DNA of 16,791 nt. It comes from Auxenochlorella pyrenoidosa. Taxonomy: Eukaryota; Chlorophyta; Trebouxiophyceae; Chlorellales; Chlorellaceae. Every line of letters starts with the position of its first letter. Position 1 is the stretch's first letter. The translations under genes were made by a program, and so were the position numbers. A model generated the notes under the pieces. That model was not told the origin of the DNA. It searched no databases and saw only the letters and a list, made by a program, of their open reading frames with translations. Where the stretch lies: assembly GCA_001430745.1 (NCBI GenBank), contig KQ482053.1, forward strand, positions 337,330 through 354,120, written 5' to 3'. Shown piece after piece: positions 1 to 10,149 of the stretch.

Positions 1-33
<33 letters not shown>

Positions 34-210
34 TGCGACGAGATGGGGGTCCCCCCCCCCCACCACCTGCCCACACACAAATGCAATGAGATGGGGTGGG
101 CGTCTCCCCCACCCCCCTCCACCCCCACCTCCACCCAATCCCACCCCCACCCACCACCACCACCCACACGCCCACGCACATCGCCACCACCACACCAACC
201 CCTTGTGCAG
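1..210 (+). other. 3' end of an intron of the RAP gene, simple-sequence rich
   Basis: No coding exon is visible here. The segment opens with a pure AC dinucleotide run (1-30), then an imperfect 48-base tandem duplication (about 31-78 and 79-125) in which AAATGC..GAGATGGGG recurs, then a long C-rich tract of CCCCA/CCACC units that ends in a good acceptor (CTTGTGCAG, last base 210). I read it as the tail of an intron because the exon that follows continues a repeat protein in phase. The ATG-containing frames in this stretch give only Pro/His/Thr-rich low-complexity translations and are not credible genes. Confidence 0.6.
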
Positions 211-3200
211 AGAACCGCCTCATGCTGCGGGAGGAGGTGCAGCGGCACGTGCAGCGCTGCCGCCACCGCGCCGCGCTGGTGCGCCTGCTCGCGTCGGCGG
301 CGCGCGCGCAGGCGCCGCGGCTCGGCACCCGAGGCGTCACGTGTGAGGCCCGGCTGCGCCGCCGCTGGCTTACCGGGGGGCCTGCGGGCTCTCTACAGTG
401 TTCCATTGTGTGTGTCTCTGAATGCGATTCAAGCATCCAACATGGATTGGTTGTGTGTGACGGCAAGCGGCCCCCCCGCCCCCTCCTTACGACCCCGCCC
501 CCCCCTGCCTCTGTGCCTCTTTCCCTTCTCGCCTGGCGCAGCCCTGGCCTGGTCCCTCACTTTCCTGCTGCGGCCCGGCCCCGACTCGCCGCTGCTTGAC
601 GCTCTGGCGCTAAGGGCCGTTGAGCTTGGGCGCCAGCAGCAGCTGGACGCGCAGGTGCGACCGGGCGCAGCACGGATGCGCATGTGCATGCATGCGTCCG
701 CCCCGGCGCGCTGCTTGGCTGCGGCCCCTGTCGCAGTCGCACGCAGTGCTGGGCGCGCCCGCCGCCGTGCTGATGCTGCGTGCCGGCGCCTGTGCGTGCG
801 TGTGGCCCCCCCTGCTGCAGGCGGCGGCGTCCCTGGCCTGGTCATACAGTACCCTCAAGTACAACCACCTGCTGCGCTGACGTCGTGTGCCTGTGCCTAT
901 GCGCATGTGCCTCCCGCTGCTGCAGGCGGTGGCCTCTTTGGCCTGGTCTTTCAGCACCCTGAGGTACGACCACCCGCAGCTGTACGAGGGCCTGGCGCAC
1001 GCTGTGCTGTGCATGCTGGGCCGGGACGGCGGCGCCGGCGGAATGGACTCCGAGGCCGGAAGCAGCAGTGGCAGCAGCAGCAGCAGCGGCGGCATCGCAA
1101 GCAGCAGTGACTCGGGGGCTGGGCGCGGCAGCAGCAGCAGTAGCGGTGGCGCCAGCAGCGATGCCCACAGCCGTGGGGCCGCGTTGGATCGGGCTGTCAG
1201 CGGCGTGCGCAGTCTGGCAGGCGGCGGCGAGCCGGGGCACGGCAGCAGCCAGGCCGGAGGCAGCGCCTTTGTGCCGCACACCGTCAGTGTCCTGGTGTTT
1301 GCCTTTGCAGCCGCAAACCGCTTCGACTCGCCCACGCAGCGCAAGGTGCGTGGGGGGATGGGGTGGAGAGGGAGGGCTGGCATGTGAAAATGTCCATCCG
1401 CTGCGCAGCGTGAGCCCGTGGACATAGCTAGCAGCCCTGGGCTGGGACGTGCAAGTGGTCTGGGGACAGGGAGCCACAGCAGGCAGCTTTGGCAGCACTC
1501 GTTGGCATTGCACCATATAAAGAAGCAGAGAAACCAACCCGCTGGCTCGCCCTGCCCCAATCCCAACGCCGCTGTGCGGCTCCGCAGATGATGGAGGCGC
1601 TTGCTGAGCTGGCGGGCGGTCTGCTGCTGAGCTTCACCCCGCAGGGCCTGGCCAACCTGGCCTGGGGCCTCACAGTGGCCGGCATCTACCCGCCGCAGGT
1701 GCGCACGGGCGGGTGTGCGCCAGGGCCTTTGTCGGACCCCGATGTCGTTGGTCAGCGCCATCCGCATGTTGAGGCTGGCAGGCGTGCGGGGGAGCGAGTG
1801 CCAGGTAGCATTGCTGGCGCCCCCGGGCAGGCTGGCGGCCCGGCAGCCGCCGACTCCCCGGCTCCACACATCCCGGCCCCCCCGCCCCCACCCGCACACT
1901 CGCCCGCCCTGCCCGCCGCGCAGCTGATCCGGCGGTGGCGCGCGGTGGCGGGCGCGGAGCGACGCCTCTTCCGGCCCGCCGAGCTCAACCAGCTGCACCT
2001 GGTCGAGGTTGCGCTGCGCCTGGAGGCGCCCCCTGGGGCGGGTGAGTTCAAGTCGGGTGACGTGTGTGTTTCGCCTGGCCCCGCCTGGCGGGGGGCGGTC
2101 GCCCGGCTGTGCGGTGCACAGCCGATGCCCCCAGCCCTGCGCACACAACCCCATCATCACCATCATCATCGCCGCAAAGCCCCCCCCCGAAAATCACCCA
2201 CCCACCCACCCACCCACCCACACCGCCCCTGGCCTCCCCCCTGCAGTCCAGGGCACGCTGCCCGCCGACGCCGCCTCCTTCTTCGACTCGCTCTACCACG
2301 CCGGCCGGCTGCGCGCCTTTGCCGGGCGCGCCTGGGCGCGGCACCAGGAGTCAGCGCAGCCGGTGGTGTCCGATTTCCAGCAGCAGGTGGGGTCAAAGCC
2401 GCCGCCTGCTGCTGGCCGCTTGCCATCATATGTGGTGGCTTGCGCAGCAGCGTGGCTTGCACCCAGCAGCAGATGGGGCCGTGTCTGGCCTGGCCGCAGC
2501 ACGTTGCCAGGCTGAACCCCCTCCCCCGACCTGCCTTGACGGGCAGGTGTACCGCACGATCTGCTCGCTGGGCGTGCGCTGCCAGCTGGAGCACAGCGCG
2601 GCGGGGGAGTACTCGATCGACGTGGCGATCCCGGAGCACCGCATTGCAGGTGCGCAGCCTGTTTGTGGGGCCTCCCCTGGGGTGGCTTCAAAGGCGACTT
2701 CCTAAGCTGTTCCTCTTTGGGCCGCCTATCGTGGGCCGCGCCCCCGCGGCCCCGCCCACCCCACGCCCGCCGCGGGTTTCCCGAATCCCGTTTTGCAGGC
2801 TGCACTGCACCAATGTGCGCAAGGCATTGCAGCTTGCGCATCCTGGATGGCTGGCTTTGCCATGCTGTGTGCCTTGGCCACCCTGTCACCCAGCAGCCCG
2901 AGCTCTGATGCGCTTGTGCTGCTGTAAGGCTGCTACCAATGGCCATGGCAGCAGGCGCTCCCTGATGGTCCCTGCGCCGCCTGGCCGGCCCTCCCTGCCC
3001 TCCCGCAGTGGAGGCAGACGGCCCGGTGCATTTCGCGGTCAACAGCAGGCACCCGACCGGCAGCACCGCTCTGAAGCGCCGCCTGCTGCGGGTGCGCCAC
3101 CTGTCTGCTTGCAGTCTGGCATGGGCAGCGCATGCCTGCCATGCAGCGCCCGCCTGCCTTGCTGTTGCTACTCCGGTGCCCGCCCTGCGTAGCTGCTGTC

Positions 3201-4116
3201 CCAGGCAGGGCCTGCACGGGACAGATGGACCTTTCGGCCAACAACCTTCGCCCGCCAGCATCTCGCGCGGGAGTCCCTGTTCCGCTGGCAAGAGTTCACG
3301 CCCCCTCGGCTTTCTGAACCGCCATGCCGACCCTTCCGTCACAAACGCTTTCCACTGCCCGCACTGGGCCCCTCCTGCCTGCAGCGCCTGGGCTGGCGGC
3401 CCGTGGATGTGCCCTACTACGATTGGTGGGGCCTGGACGCCCGGGGGCAGCGGGACTACATGCGCCGCAAGCTGCGCGAGGCCGGGCTGGAGCTGCCAGA
3501 TTTGCCAGTCGAAGCAGAGGCTGAGGGGTCGCGGCAGCAGCAGCAGCAGCAGCAGCAGCAGCGCGGGCCAGGGGGCCGTGCGCCGGCCCGGCAGTCGCGG
3601 CAGCGGCAGCAGCAGCAGCGGCGCCGCGTGGAGCAGCCCGGACGCGGGGCGTTTGCAGACCAGCTGGATACACAGCTTGAGGCGCGCAAGCAGGCTGCCC
3701 CGCTGTCAGGCCCAGCAGGGGGCCGGCAGCAGCAGCAGCAGCAGCAAGCACATGTCCCGGCAGGAGCTGCGCAGGCAGAGCGGCCGGAGCAGCCGTCCGT
3801 CGAGTCAGCAATAGATCAGCAGCAGGTACAGCAGGCTGCCGCAGCGGGCGGCCAGGGTCCGCAGCAGCAGCAGCAGCAGGAGAGCGGTGAGGCCTCTGGG
3901 CAGGCAGGCGCGAGTGGAGGCGAGCCCTCACCCTCCAGCCCGTCCACCCTGGCGCAGCGTGCCCAGCGGCTGAGCATCCTGCAGTACCAGCGCGGGAAGC
4001 TGTCCAAGCAGGGTCTGGTGGCGCGCAGGGGGCTGCAGGCCGCGGCCGGTGTGGGCCAGGGCAGCAAGCATGAGGGGGATGCGGAGGATGCCCCTGCTGG
4101 TGGACGCCAGCAGTGA
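211..4116 (+). CDS. RAP-domain protein with LAW-type helical repeats, putative organelle RNA-binding factor (5' partial)
   Basis: Proposed exons: 211-342, 542-654, 926-1345, 1588-1698, 1924-2041, 2247-2386, 2547-2649, 3009-3091, 3385-4116 (stop TGA 4114-4116). All junctions are GT-AG and phase-matched, giving 649 visible residues. Degenerate ~38-residue helical repeats show as SLAWSLTFL, SLAWSFSTLRYDHPQLYEGL and GLANLAWGL. They are interrupted by a Ser/Gly-rich linker in exon 926-1345. The RAP domain is spread over the last three exons: SIDVAIPEHRIA, then VEADGPVHF, then LKRRLLRRLGWRPVDVPYYDW. RAP proteins with FASTK/OPR-like repeats act in chloroplasts or mitochondria on RNA stability, splicing or translation; that role here is inferred. 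The C-terminal ~190 residues are low complexity with three poly-Gln tracts. The N-terminus, including any transit peptide, is outside the window. The RAP call is firm; the exon 926-1345 boundaries are good, but what precedes it (655-925) is uncertain. Confidence 0.85.
821..880 (+). pseudogene. Decayed or alternative duplicate of the repeat exon inside an intron
   Basis: This stretch copies the start of the next exon (926-985) at a distance of exactly 105 bases, including the acceptor CTGCTGCAG. It reads ASLAWSYSTLKYNH against ASLAWSFSTLRYDH. In the phase supplied by exon 542-654 it runs into TGA at 878-880. It could be a dead exon copy, or a poison exon that truncates the protein when included. 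Skipping it joins 654 to 926 in phase 0, so I left it out of the main model. Confidence 0.6.
2197..2222 (+). repeat. CCCA tetranucleotide microsatellite in intron
   Basis: About six CCCA units lie within the intron 2042-2246, just upstream of its acceptor. A CAT/ATC-rich patch (about 2151-2171) and a C9 run precede it. The tract supplies the C-rich region before the 3' splice site in place of a T-rich one. Confidence 0.8.
3535..3879 (+). repeat. Three CAG runs encoding poly-glutamine in the RAP protein tail
   Basis: Pure or nearly pure CAG runs encode nine (3535-3561), seven (3727-3747) and six (3862-3879) consecutive glutamines in the last exon of the RAP gene. They lie downstream of the RAP domain in a Gln/Arg/Ala-rich, probably disordered region. 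The long glutamine-, serine- or cysteine-rich frames on either strand here are shadows of these runs. Confidence 0.9.
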
Positions 4117-4400
4117 AGTGAAGCAATCTCTGGTTTCCCTGGAGGCTTTGTCAACTAGTAACATTCTTCACTGCATTGCGCTGAGAGCAAAGAATGATAG
4201 TTGTTGTGGTCAGAGCAACAAGAAGAGAGCGGACGGGTTTTGGCCACTTCGGTTTGCCGGCTTAACCGGCAAATGTCTGCTGGCCGTCAGCTGCCGCTGC
4301 CGCCTGCTGCTTGCCCGCGGCTGCCACGCAGTAGTGCTGTGAGCTGGGGGGCCCCTGCTGGGGGTCGATGGCAAGCTCGATGCACGTGAAACCTGCGGGG

Positions 4401-4535
4401 GGGGGATATTTACGCCGGCGGGGCAGGCTGCCCTGTGTTGCGAGCGCAGCATCGCAGCTCTTTGACAGGGGGTATCCACGCCGGCGGGGCAGGTTGCCTG
4501 TGTTGCGAAGCAGCACCACAGCACTTTGTCAACAG
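4401..4535. repeat. Two-copy tandem repeat, 66-base period
   Basis: Two consecutive units share ACGCCGGCGGGGCAGG (4412 and 4478), then TGTTGCGA and CAGC..CTTTG, with a run of five G at the start of each unit. The copies differ by several substitutions and small indels, so the duplication is not very recent. No function is evident. Confidence 0.8.
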
Positions 4536-4687
4536 AGATTGTTCTGATACGGCACGAGCTATGCAGCTGCCTGGCCCTGCCAGTCTCACCATCGCAGCAG
4601 GGAAGGCCGCCAGCCTCGGGGCCGCAAGCGTCGTTGCGTCCTGCGCAAGCTGGGGCGGGGCCACCCGCTGGAGCCCCTTGGTCGGCT

Positions 4688-4710
4688 GGCGCCGGCGCCG
4701 GCGCCGGCGC
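4688..4710. repeat. GGCGCC palindromic tandem run
   Basis: Three perfect GGCGCC units followed by a partial fourth. Each unit is self-complementary, so the run can fold on either strand. It lies in non-coding DNA. Confidence 0.85.
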
Positions 4711-5871
4711 GGGGCCTTGAAACCTTTCTTGCGCCGGAATCGGCTGTGCTCGAGCCTGCACAGCCAGGAAAGGGAAGGGGTGAGGTCCGGAGGTCGAGAG
4801 GTGCGCGGAACTGACTGTTCAACCTTGCAGAGAACGAAGTCTTCCTGCTCACGTTCAAAAGAAGTAGCGCGCCGATGAATACAGCTGCAAGGGCTGCTGG
4901 CCGCGGCATTTGTTCTGGTGACGCGAGGCGGAGGTTTCTAGGCAGAGAGACTCGATGATGATGATGATTTCGCAAAAGAAGGAGACTGTGGTGGACTGGC
5001 GAGCAGCCAGACTGATTCTCACTCTGCCATGCACGCTGTGGCGGCACCCCGTCACTCTTGCAGCGAAACTGGCTGGGAGCAGGCTCATGCCCAGCATTTC
5101 GCACTCTACACACCCTCAACTGGTCTGCACATCAATGGTGCATTTCCTCCATGGTAGACGGCATCCCAGTTCTGGCCCCAGCCCCGATCCTGGCGCACGC
5201 CACGCCATAATGCTCTGTTGTTCCCGCCTCGATGCAGGCCCACATGGAGCGTGCAACTAAACGGTTCATGACATTCACTGGCAGATCAAGATGCTGGAGG
5301 GTACATGAATGTGTGAGACAGGGGCCCCTCACGTAGTGGGTCTGCAGCCCTCGCACAAGCAGTAAGGTGCTGGGCCGGGCTGATGAGCGCGTGGAGGAGT
5401 GGTGCACTTTGCATGCCATGGTGTAGAAGGGTTCAAATGATCTAAATGTTGACAGGGTCTTCAATAAACTGTGTTAAGGATTCAGCCCCTTGTTGCTGTG
5501 GCACACAAATGCGCAGCGTAGGCGACCAGGTCAGGCCACGCTGCCCTTCTTGACAAGGACTGAAGACTGCCTTGGTTGGCCGGCTGGCGTCGCCTTCACG
5601 CTCTTAGGGTGCCTTTAAGATCTCTAGAGTCCACACTGGCCGTTCTCGTGACGCTCGGGGAGCAGGGCCGCTTGTCTCTGGTGACGCCGGTCCCTGGCCC
5701 TTTCGGAGTGCCCACGAGGTGATCACCGCTGTCGAGGCAGCTCGATCTGAAGATCGCCTGGCCGACCCTGTTGCCACCAGCACTGCCGCTGCCACCGCCC
5801 TGCAAGCCGCCTGCCCGCAAGTCAGGATGCCAAGGGCAGCACCCACATGTTCCTCTGCAGGCCAGGGCAGG

Positions 5872-8800
5872 ATGGACCTGGCCCGAGAGTTGTCAGCTCT
5901 GGTGGAGCTGCAGATGCGCAACAAGATTACAGAAGGCACAGTGGAGCGCTGCCTGGCCCTTGCTACAGCCTGCATCCAGAATGGCGAGCGGGTGCCTCAC
6001 GCGGCGCGACCAGAGCTGTGCAGGCAAGGGCCTCGCTGCATGCCGTTTGGTGGACAGTTAGTCAATGCCAGGGCTAAGCACTGCACCGGGCCGCCAACGC
6101 GGTGCATGCTTGTGGAACTCCTGGCCTCAATCCGAGGCGAGCAAGCAAAAGCAAACCTCCACGCCCGCTCCGCAGCGCTCTGAACACTGCGGGCAGCCAG
6201 CTGGCGGCGCTGGGCAGCGACCTGCTTGCATTGTTGAAGAGCACAGCCAGGCGGGTGGCGGGTGGCGGCGCCGCGGTCCCTGAGGTTGCAGCAGCCTTTG
6301 AGCGTTTCTTGGGTGCTTGCAACTTGGTGCACGCCGGCGTGCAGCTGTGCCGCTCGCTGGGAGATGCCGGTGCCAGTCGCGGCTTCCAGCGCAGCGTCGT
6401 CCTGCTGCTGACCTGCGGCAGGGAGCTGCTGGAAGCTAGCCCGCGCGTTGGGCCCGCCGAGCCCGGCGGCACCGCCAACTTGGCGGCCTGGGCCGTGGCA
6501 GAGGCGCTGGCACTGCAGCTGCAGCTGATGTCGCACCTCGGGGCCCTGGACCCGCCGCACCTGGACAGCCTCGCACCCCCGGACGCATACCTGCCCTGGC
6601 TGGATGCGGCAGCAGAGGCCGCAATCGCGCTACACGCGCCGCTGCTGCGCCGCGGTGCACCGCCCACCCTTGCCGCCATGCATGCCTGCTCATGCCTGGC
6701 TGCTGGCCTCCTTGCGCCCTTCCGAGCTGCCTGCCTGCCTACCTGCCTGCCTGCCCGCCTGGGCAGCTACGTGTGTTCCGCGCCCCCCCGGTTATCCTGC
6801 TGCGTGCCGCTGCGCCCGGCTGGCCAGAGACCCACGGTTCATTCCGTTCCGCTCCGCATGCACCCCCTGCAGGGGAGCCGCCCCCCATGGACTGCCTGTC
6901 TGCTTTGGCTGATCTCAGCGCCATGCTGCTGGTCGGCGAGCTGCCTACCTCTGACAGCTACCGCACGGCCCTGCAGCGCTACCCCATGCTGCCGGGCAGG
7001 CTGTTTGCCTTGCCGGAGCCGGGGCTGCGCATGGCGGCCGCGGCGCTGGCCCTGCCAGAGGGGCGCCGCCCCGCAGGGTTTGCCTGGCAGGTTGCGCGGG
7101 ACATCTTGATGGCCGTGGGCTCACGAGACCTTGCCCAGCCCCTGGCAGCACACCTGGCCGCCGCCCCGGGCGGAAGCGGCAGCCCTGCTGCCCAGCGGCT
7201 GCTTTCCAGCCTTGTGCAGCTGGAGGTCGCGTGGCAGGGGGCAGAGCGCACAGACAGCTGCTTCGCCCACAGCCATGCCCTGTACCTGGCCAGCTGCTGC
7301 CAGCTGCTGGGCCACGTGAGCAACCGTCTGCTCTTGGCGCCGGAGGTGCAGCAGCACCGGCGGCAGCGGGGCGCCCGGCGGTGCAGTGAGGGTGACCTGG
7401 AAGTGATGCGCACCCTGCGCAAGGTGGGAGGCAGCTGCGCGCGCCGGCCTGGCCGCGGCACATGCTTCGGTTATAGAGTTTTGTTAGTTGCTGGTTACTT
7501 GCTGCCTGACGACGCATGATGTGCTTGCCCTGCCCTCCCCACACGCTCCCCTGCCTTTCCAACAATTTTTCCTGCTCATCTCATCTTCCGACCTGCCCTC
7601 CCCCCCCTGCCAGGCCCTGACGCTGGTGCCGCGCGCGCTGCAGCTGGTGTGCAGCAGCACGCTTGTCATGGCGGCGCCGCCGCCGCCGCAGCAGCAACCC
7701 AGCCTGGGGCTGGAGGCAGCGCGTGTTGACAGTTACATGTGCCACCTCTGGGCGCGCGTGGCCGAGCTTCTGCACACGCTGGCATGTGTGCCCACCGGCG
7801 CTTGCCACTGGACCTTCCGGCACTCCATCGGCAGCCTGGAAGAGCTCGGAGAGTGGTGCGCGTCGGCAGCTGCAGCCCTCCGCACCCTCGAGCAGGCGGC
7901 GGCCGTCAGGGCAGCGGTGCGCTGCGGCGGCACGGGCGGCGCTGCACCCCTGGGCGACCAGGGCGGCCCCGACAGGCTGGCCAATGCCCTGCTAAGCGTG
8001 GCCTATAGCAGCGTGGATGCCTGCCAAGATTGCCTCTACCGGCTGCTAAACGGCCCAACAGGGGAAGAGACGGCGGCGTCGGCGGCGCTGGCGTCGGCGT
8101 GGCAGCTCCACTCCGCCGTTTGCCGGCTGGCCCACAGGGCAGCTGCTGGCGGCGCGGCGGCCAGCAGAGCTGAGCAGGCAGCAGACCCGCTGCCTGCCCT
8201 GCTCAACGCCCTGGAATGTGTGCACCTCCTGGGGGTGACTGTTGAGGGGGCCGCGGCGCCCGGCACCAGCGCTGCACCACGGGCCCAGCAACCAGGCAGG
8301 GGTGCAAAAGGGGTTTTCTCCGGGTAGGGAGGCAGGTTGTTTGGGATTGGAGGCGTATTCTCGGTCCCTGGTCTGATTGTGGGCTGCAGAGCCGCAGCCA
8401 GGGTTCATCGCAAGCCGAGCCTGCTGTGGTCGGAGCAGGCATCCATGCCTGTTTTGTCGCCCGGCAACGGCCCCCTTGCCCCGGCCGGCCTGCGACGCTG
8501 TGCCAACACCCCTGGTTCCCCGGCTACTGCCCCCGCAGGCAGCATGCAAAGCATGTGCTGCAGGCTGCTGGCGCTGCCGCCTTGCATGCGCTGGAAGCCA
8601 GGCGGGCGGCGCGGCCCACGCCTGACGCCCCTGACAGTGTGCCCGTGCTGGCGGTTGCCTTGGCACGTGCCTGGGCGCTGGGCTCGGCGGCCGTGGCGGC
8701 CAGCCCAGAGCTACTTGACATGCTGTTGGTGGTGATGGAGCGCCTACTGGCCTTGCCTCCGGTGCGCAGGCAGCCGCGTGCCCTGCCGGCGGCTGCCGCG

Positions 8801-10149
8801 GGGGGCAGCAGGGGCGGCTGGTGCGCAAGCGGGCGTGCTGCACCCGCCGCTGCCCGGCTCAGGGTGTGTGTGTGCCCGCGCGCAGAGGGCTGCCAGGGCT
8901 GCTGGCCCTGCCTCAGGGGCGTGCGCCTTGTTTGGCGGGTCGTCCACCAGGCTGCCTTGCGTGGCCAGCCGGCAGCGACTGACCCGCCCCTTACACGGGC
9001 CCGCCTGCAGAGCGATGGGCAAGCACACGCATGCTGCGCAGCCGTCTTTGCCGCCCGCGACTCTCCGCGAGTCTGCGCCGCTCTTGTGGAAAAGCAACTG
9101 CTGGGCCGACTGTTTCTGGGGACGCTGAGCGCGTCGCCGGCAGGCGCCGCCCCCGCTGCCACTGGTGTGTTGGCACGCGCCCGCTGCTTCTTGCGGGCAT
9201 GCAGCACCTGTGGTAGCAGGCCAGGCGCGGATTGTGTCGCCAGGGGCGGGCTGTGTCCAAAGCCAGCCTGCCCTTGCGCCCTTGATTAGCAAAGGCAGCT
9301 GCAGGGCTGGCTTGTAGGTGGGCTGCTAGGCGCAATGACATGACGACATCTGCCTGCATCCTGCGCAGATAGCCCTTGCCTTCCGGACCTTTGCTTTGCA
9401 TTGGAGGCCCTGCTGAGCGAAGGCAGATCCATCGGCACTTCGCCCTACGGTGGCGCCCAGGGCAGCGCCGGCGGCGCAGCTGGCGCGGCTGCAGGCGGCG
9501 CAGAGGTGCGGGCCTGCAGGGAGCAGTTGAGGCAGGCAACGGCAGCGCTGGAGCGAACGTTTCATCGGCGCCAGGCTGAGGTGCTTGCGAGGGGCAGCCT
9601 GGTGCTGGCGACGCACTGCATGCAGGCTTCAGCGCAACCGCTGGCGGCCGCGCTGCGGCAGTGGTGGGCGCTGCCGGATCAGGTGGCGGCTGCGCGGCTG
9701 GAGGCGGCGCACGCGGCGGCGGCGCGCTCCTGCGCCCACCTGCGCTGTCCCAGCCTGGGCCTGGAGGGGGGCGCGGCGGCGGGGCAGGGTGTGGGGTGTA
9801 AGCGCTGCAGCGGCTGCCGGGTCGCCTACTACTGCAGTGAGGGGGGCAGGGAGGGGGAGGGGCTTGAGCGCAGTTGGCTAGTGGGTGCGCCTTGCTCAAA
9901 CCAGTTGAAGGTCAGTAAGTTGAAGGTCTGCCCTCTTGGGAGCAGCTGTCTGAAAGTCTGCCCTTTGCACTCTGCTTGTGCTGCGGTGTTTTGGTCTGCT
10001 TGTGTGCTAAGTTGCCGCTGGATGGACTGCTTCCCGTAGGCACGGCCTGCCAGGGTGCCGACTGGCGCAGCGGCCACCGCAGGGTGTGCGCTGAGCTGGC
10101 AGCGGAGCGACAGCGGCAGCGGGCGCAGCAGCAGCCTGGGGCCGCTTGA
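5872..10149 (+). CDS. Large helical protein with C-terminal MYND-type zinc finger
   Basis: Proposed exons: 5872-6023, 6176-6654, 6873-7423, 7614-8323, 8539-8761, 9011-9212, 9369-9836, 10040-10149 (stop TGA 10147-10149). Phases match at every junction and the total is 964 residues. Residues 1 to ~890 are Ala/Leu-rich and look wholly alpha-helical, without a motif I can name. The MYND finger is at ~894-945: CAHLRC (894-899), then CKRCSGC (916-922), YYC (926-928), C932, DW (936-937), H941, C945. The last intron cuts the finger after YYC. MYND fingers usually bind proline-rich partner peptides; large proteins ending this way are common in green algae, mostly of unknown function. The start at 5872 has A at -3 and G at +4; an in-frame ATG at 5827 would add 15 residues. 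Least certain are the first donor (a GC donor at 6024, or GT at 6057) and the end of exon 4 (8323). Confidence 0.85.
6024..6025 (+). other. Possible GC 5' splice site (GC-AG intron 6024-6175)
   Basis: The sequence CAG|GCAAGG ends the first MYND-gene exon in phase 2, which fits the phase of the acceptor at 6175 (CTCCGCAG). The nearby GT at 5990 (CGG|GTGCCT) has the wrong phase. The alternative GT at 6057 (CA|GTTAGT) has the right phase but a weaker context. Confidence 0.5.
6726..6762 (+). repeat. CCTG-type tetranucleotide repeat in intron
   Basis: Degenerate CTGC/CTAC tetranucleotide units (GCCTGCCTGCCTACC and similar) occupy the middle of the intron 6655-6872 of the MYND gene. It is a simple repeat with no coding role in the proposed model. 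Confidence 0.7.

Larger units (their letters stand above)
4117..5871. other. Intergenic or untranslated region between the RAP and MYND genes
   Basis: I see no supportable coding gene in this ~1.75 kb. Base composition is visibly less GC-biased than in the exons, and the frames present have no recognisable domain. It should contain the 3' UTR of the RAP gene and the promoter/5' UTR of the MYND gene. I found no TGTAA, the usual green-algal polyadenylation signal, close behind the stop at 4116. An AATAAA occurs at 5463-5468 but is far from that stop. Local structure is limited to a 66-base tandem repeat (4401-4535) and a GGCGCC run (4688-4710). Confidence 0.6.

Noticed and set aside
610..2169. 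Long minus-strand open frame of 519 codons opposite the RAP gene
   Set aside because: It is a GC-driven shadow. It crosses exons and introns of the RAP gene without any domain and is Arg/Ala/Pro/Leu rich. The plus strand here has recognisable repeat exons with matching splice phases.
1489..3192. Continuous plus-strand frame of 567 codons
   Set aside because: Only 1588-1698 and 1924-2041 within it are credible exons. The rest reads intron sequence in the wrong frame, with low-complexity Pro/His/Arg content.
2293..3342. Minus-strand open frame of 349 codons
   Set aside because: No domain, and it lies opposite the RAP-domain exons, which carry conserved motifs on the other strand.
4401..4535. 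Possible CRISPR-like repeat
   Set aside because: Only two diverged copies, no regular spacers, no cas genes, and the genome is eukaryotic.
5427..5440. GGTTCAAAT, resembling a tRNA B box
   Set aside because: The rest of the B box does not match and no acceptor stem, A box or cloverleaf can be drawn around it.
5132..5464. Minus-strand open frame of 110 codons in the spacer
   Set aside because: It has more balanced composition than most shadows, but no motif, no splice partner and no codon bias like the neighbouring genes. It is not supportable as a gene.
5463..5468. AATAAA as a polyadenylation signal for the RAP gene
   Set aside because: It is more than 1.3 kb behind the stop, and green algae mainly use TGTAA. 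A similar AATAAA at 12592-12597 lies on the wrong strand for the kinase gene.
8426..9289. Single long plus-strand exon of the MYND gene through 8762-9010
   Set aside because: The frame is open, but the middle reads as Arg/Cys/Pro-rich filler bounded by a good donor (GTGCGC at 8762) and acceptor (CTGCAG at 9010), both phase 0. I treat it as an intron, although retention is possible.
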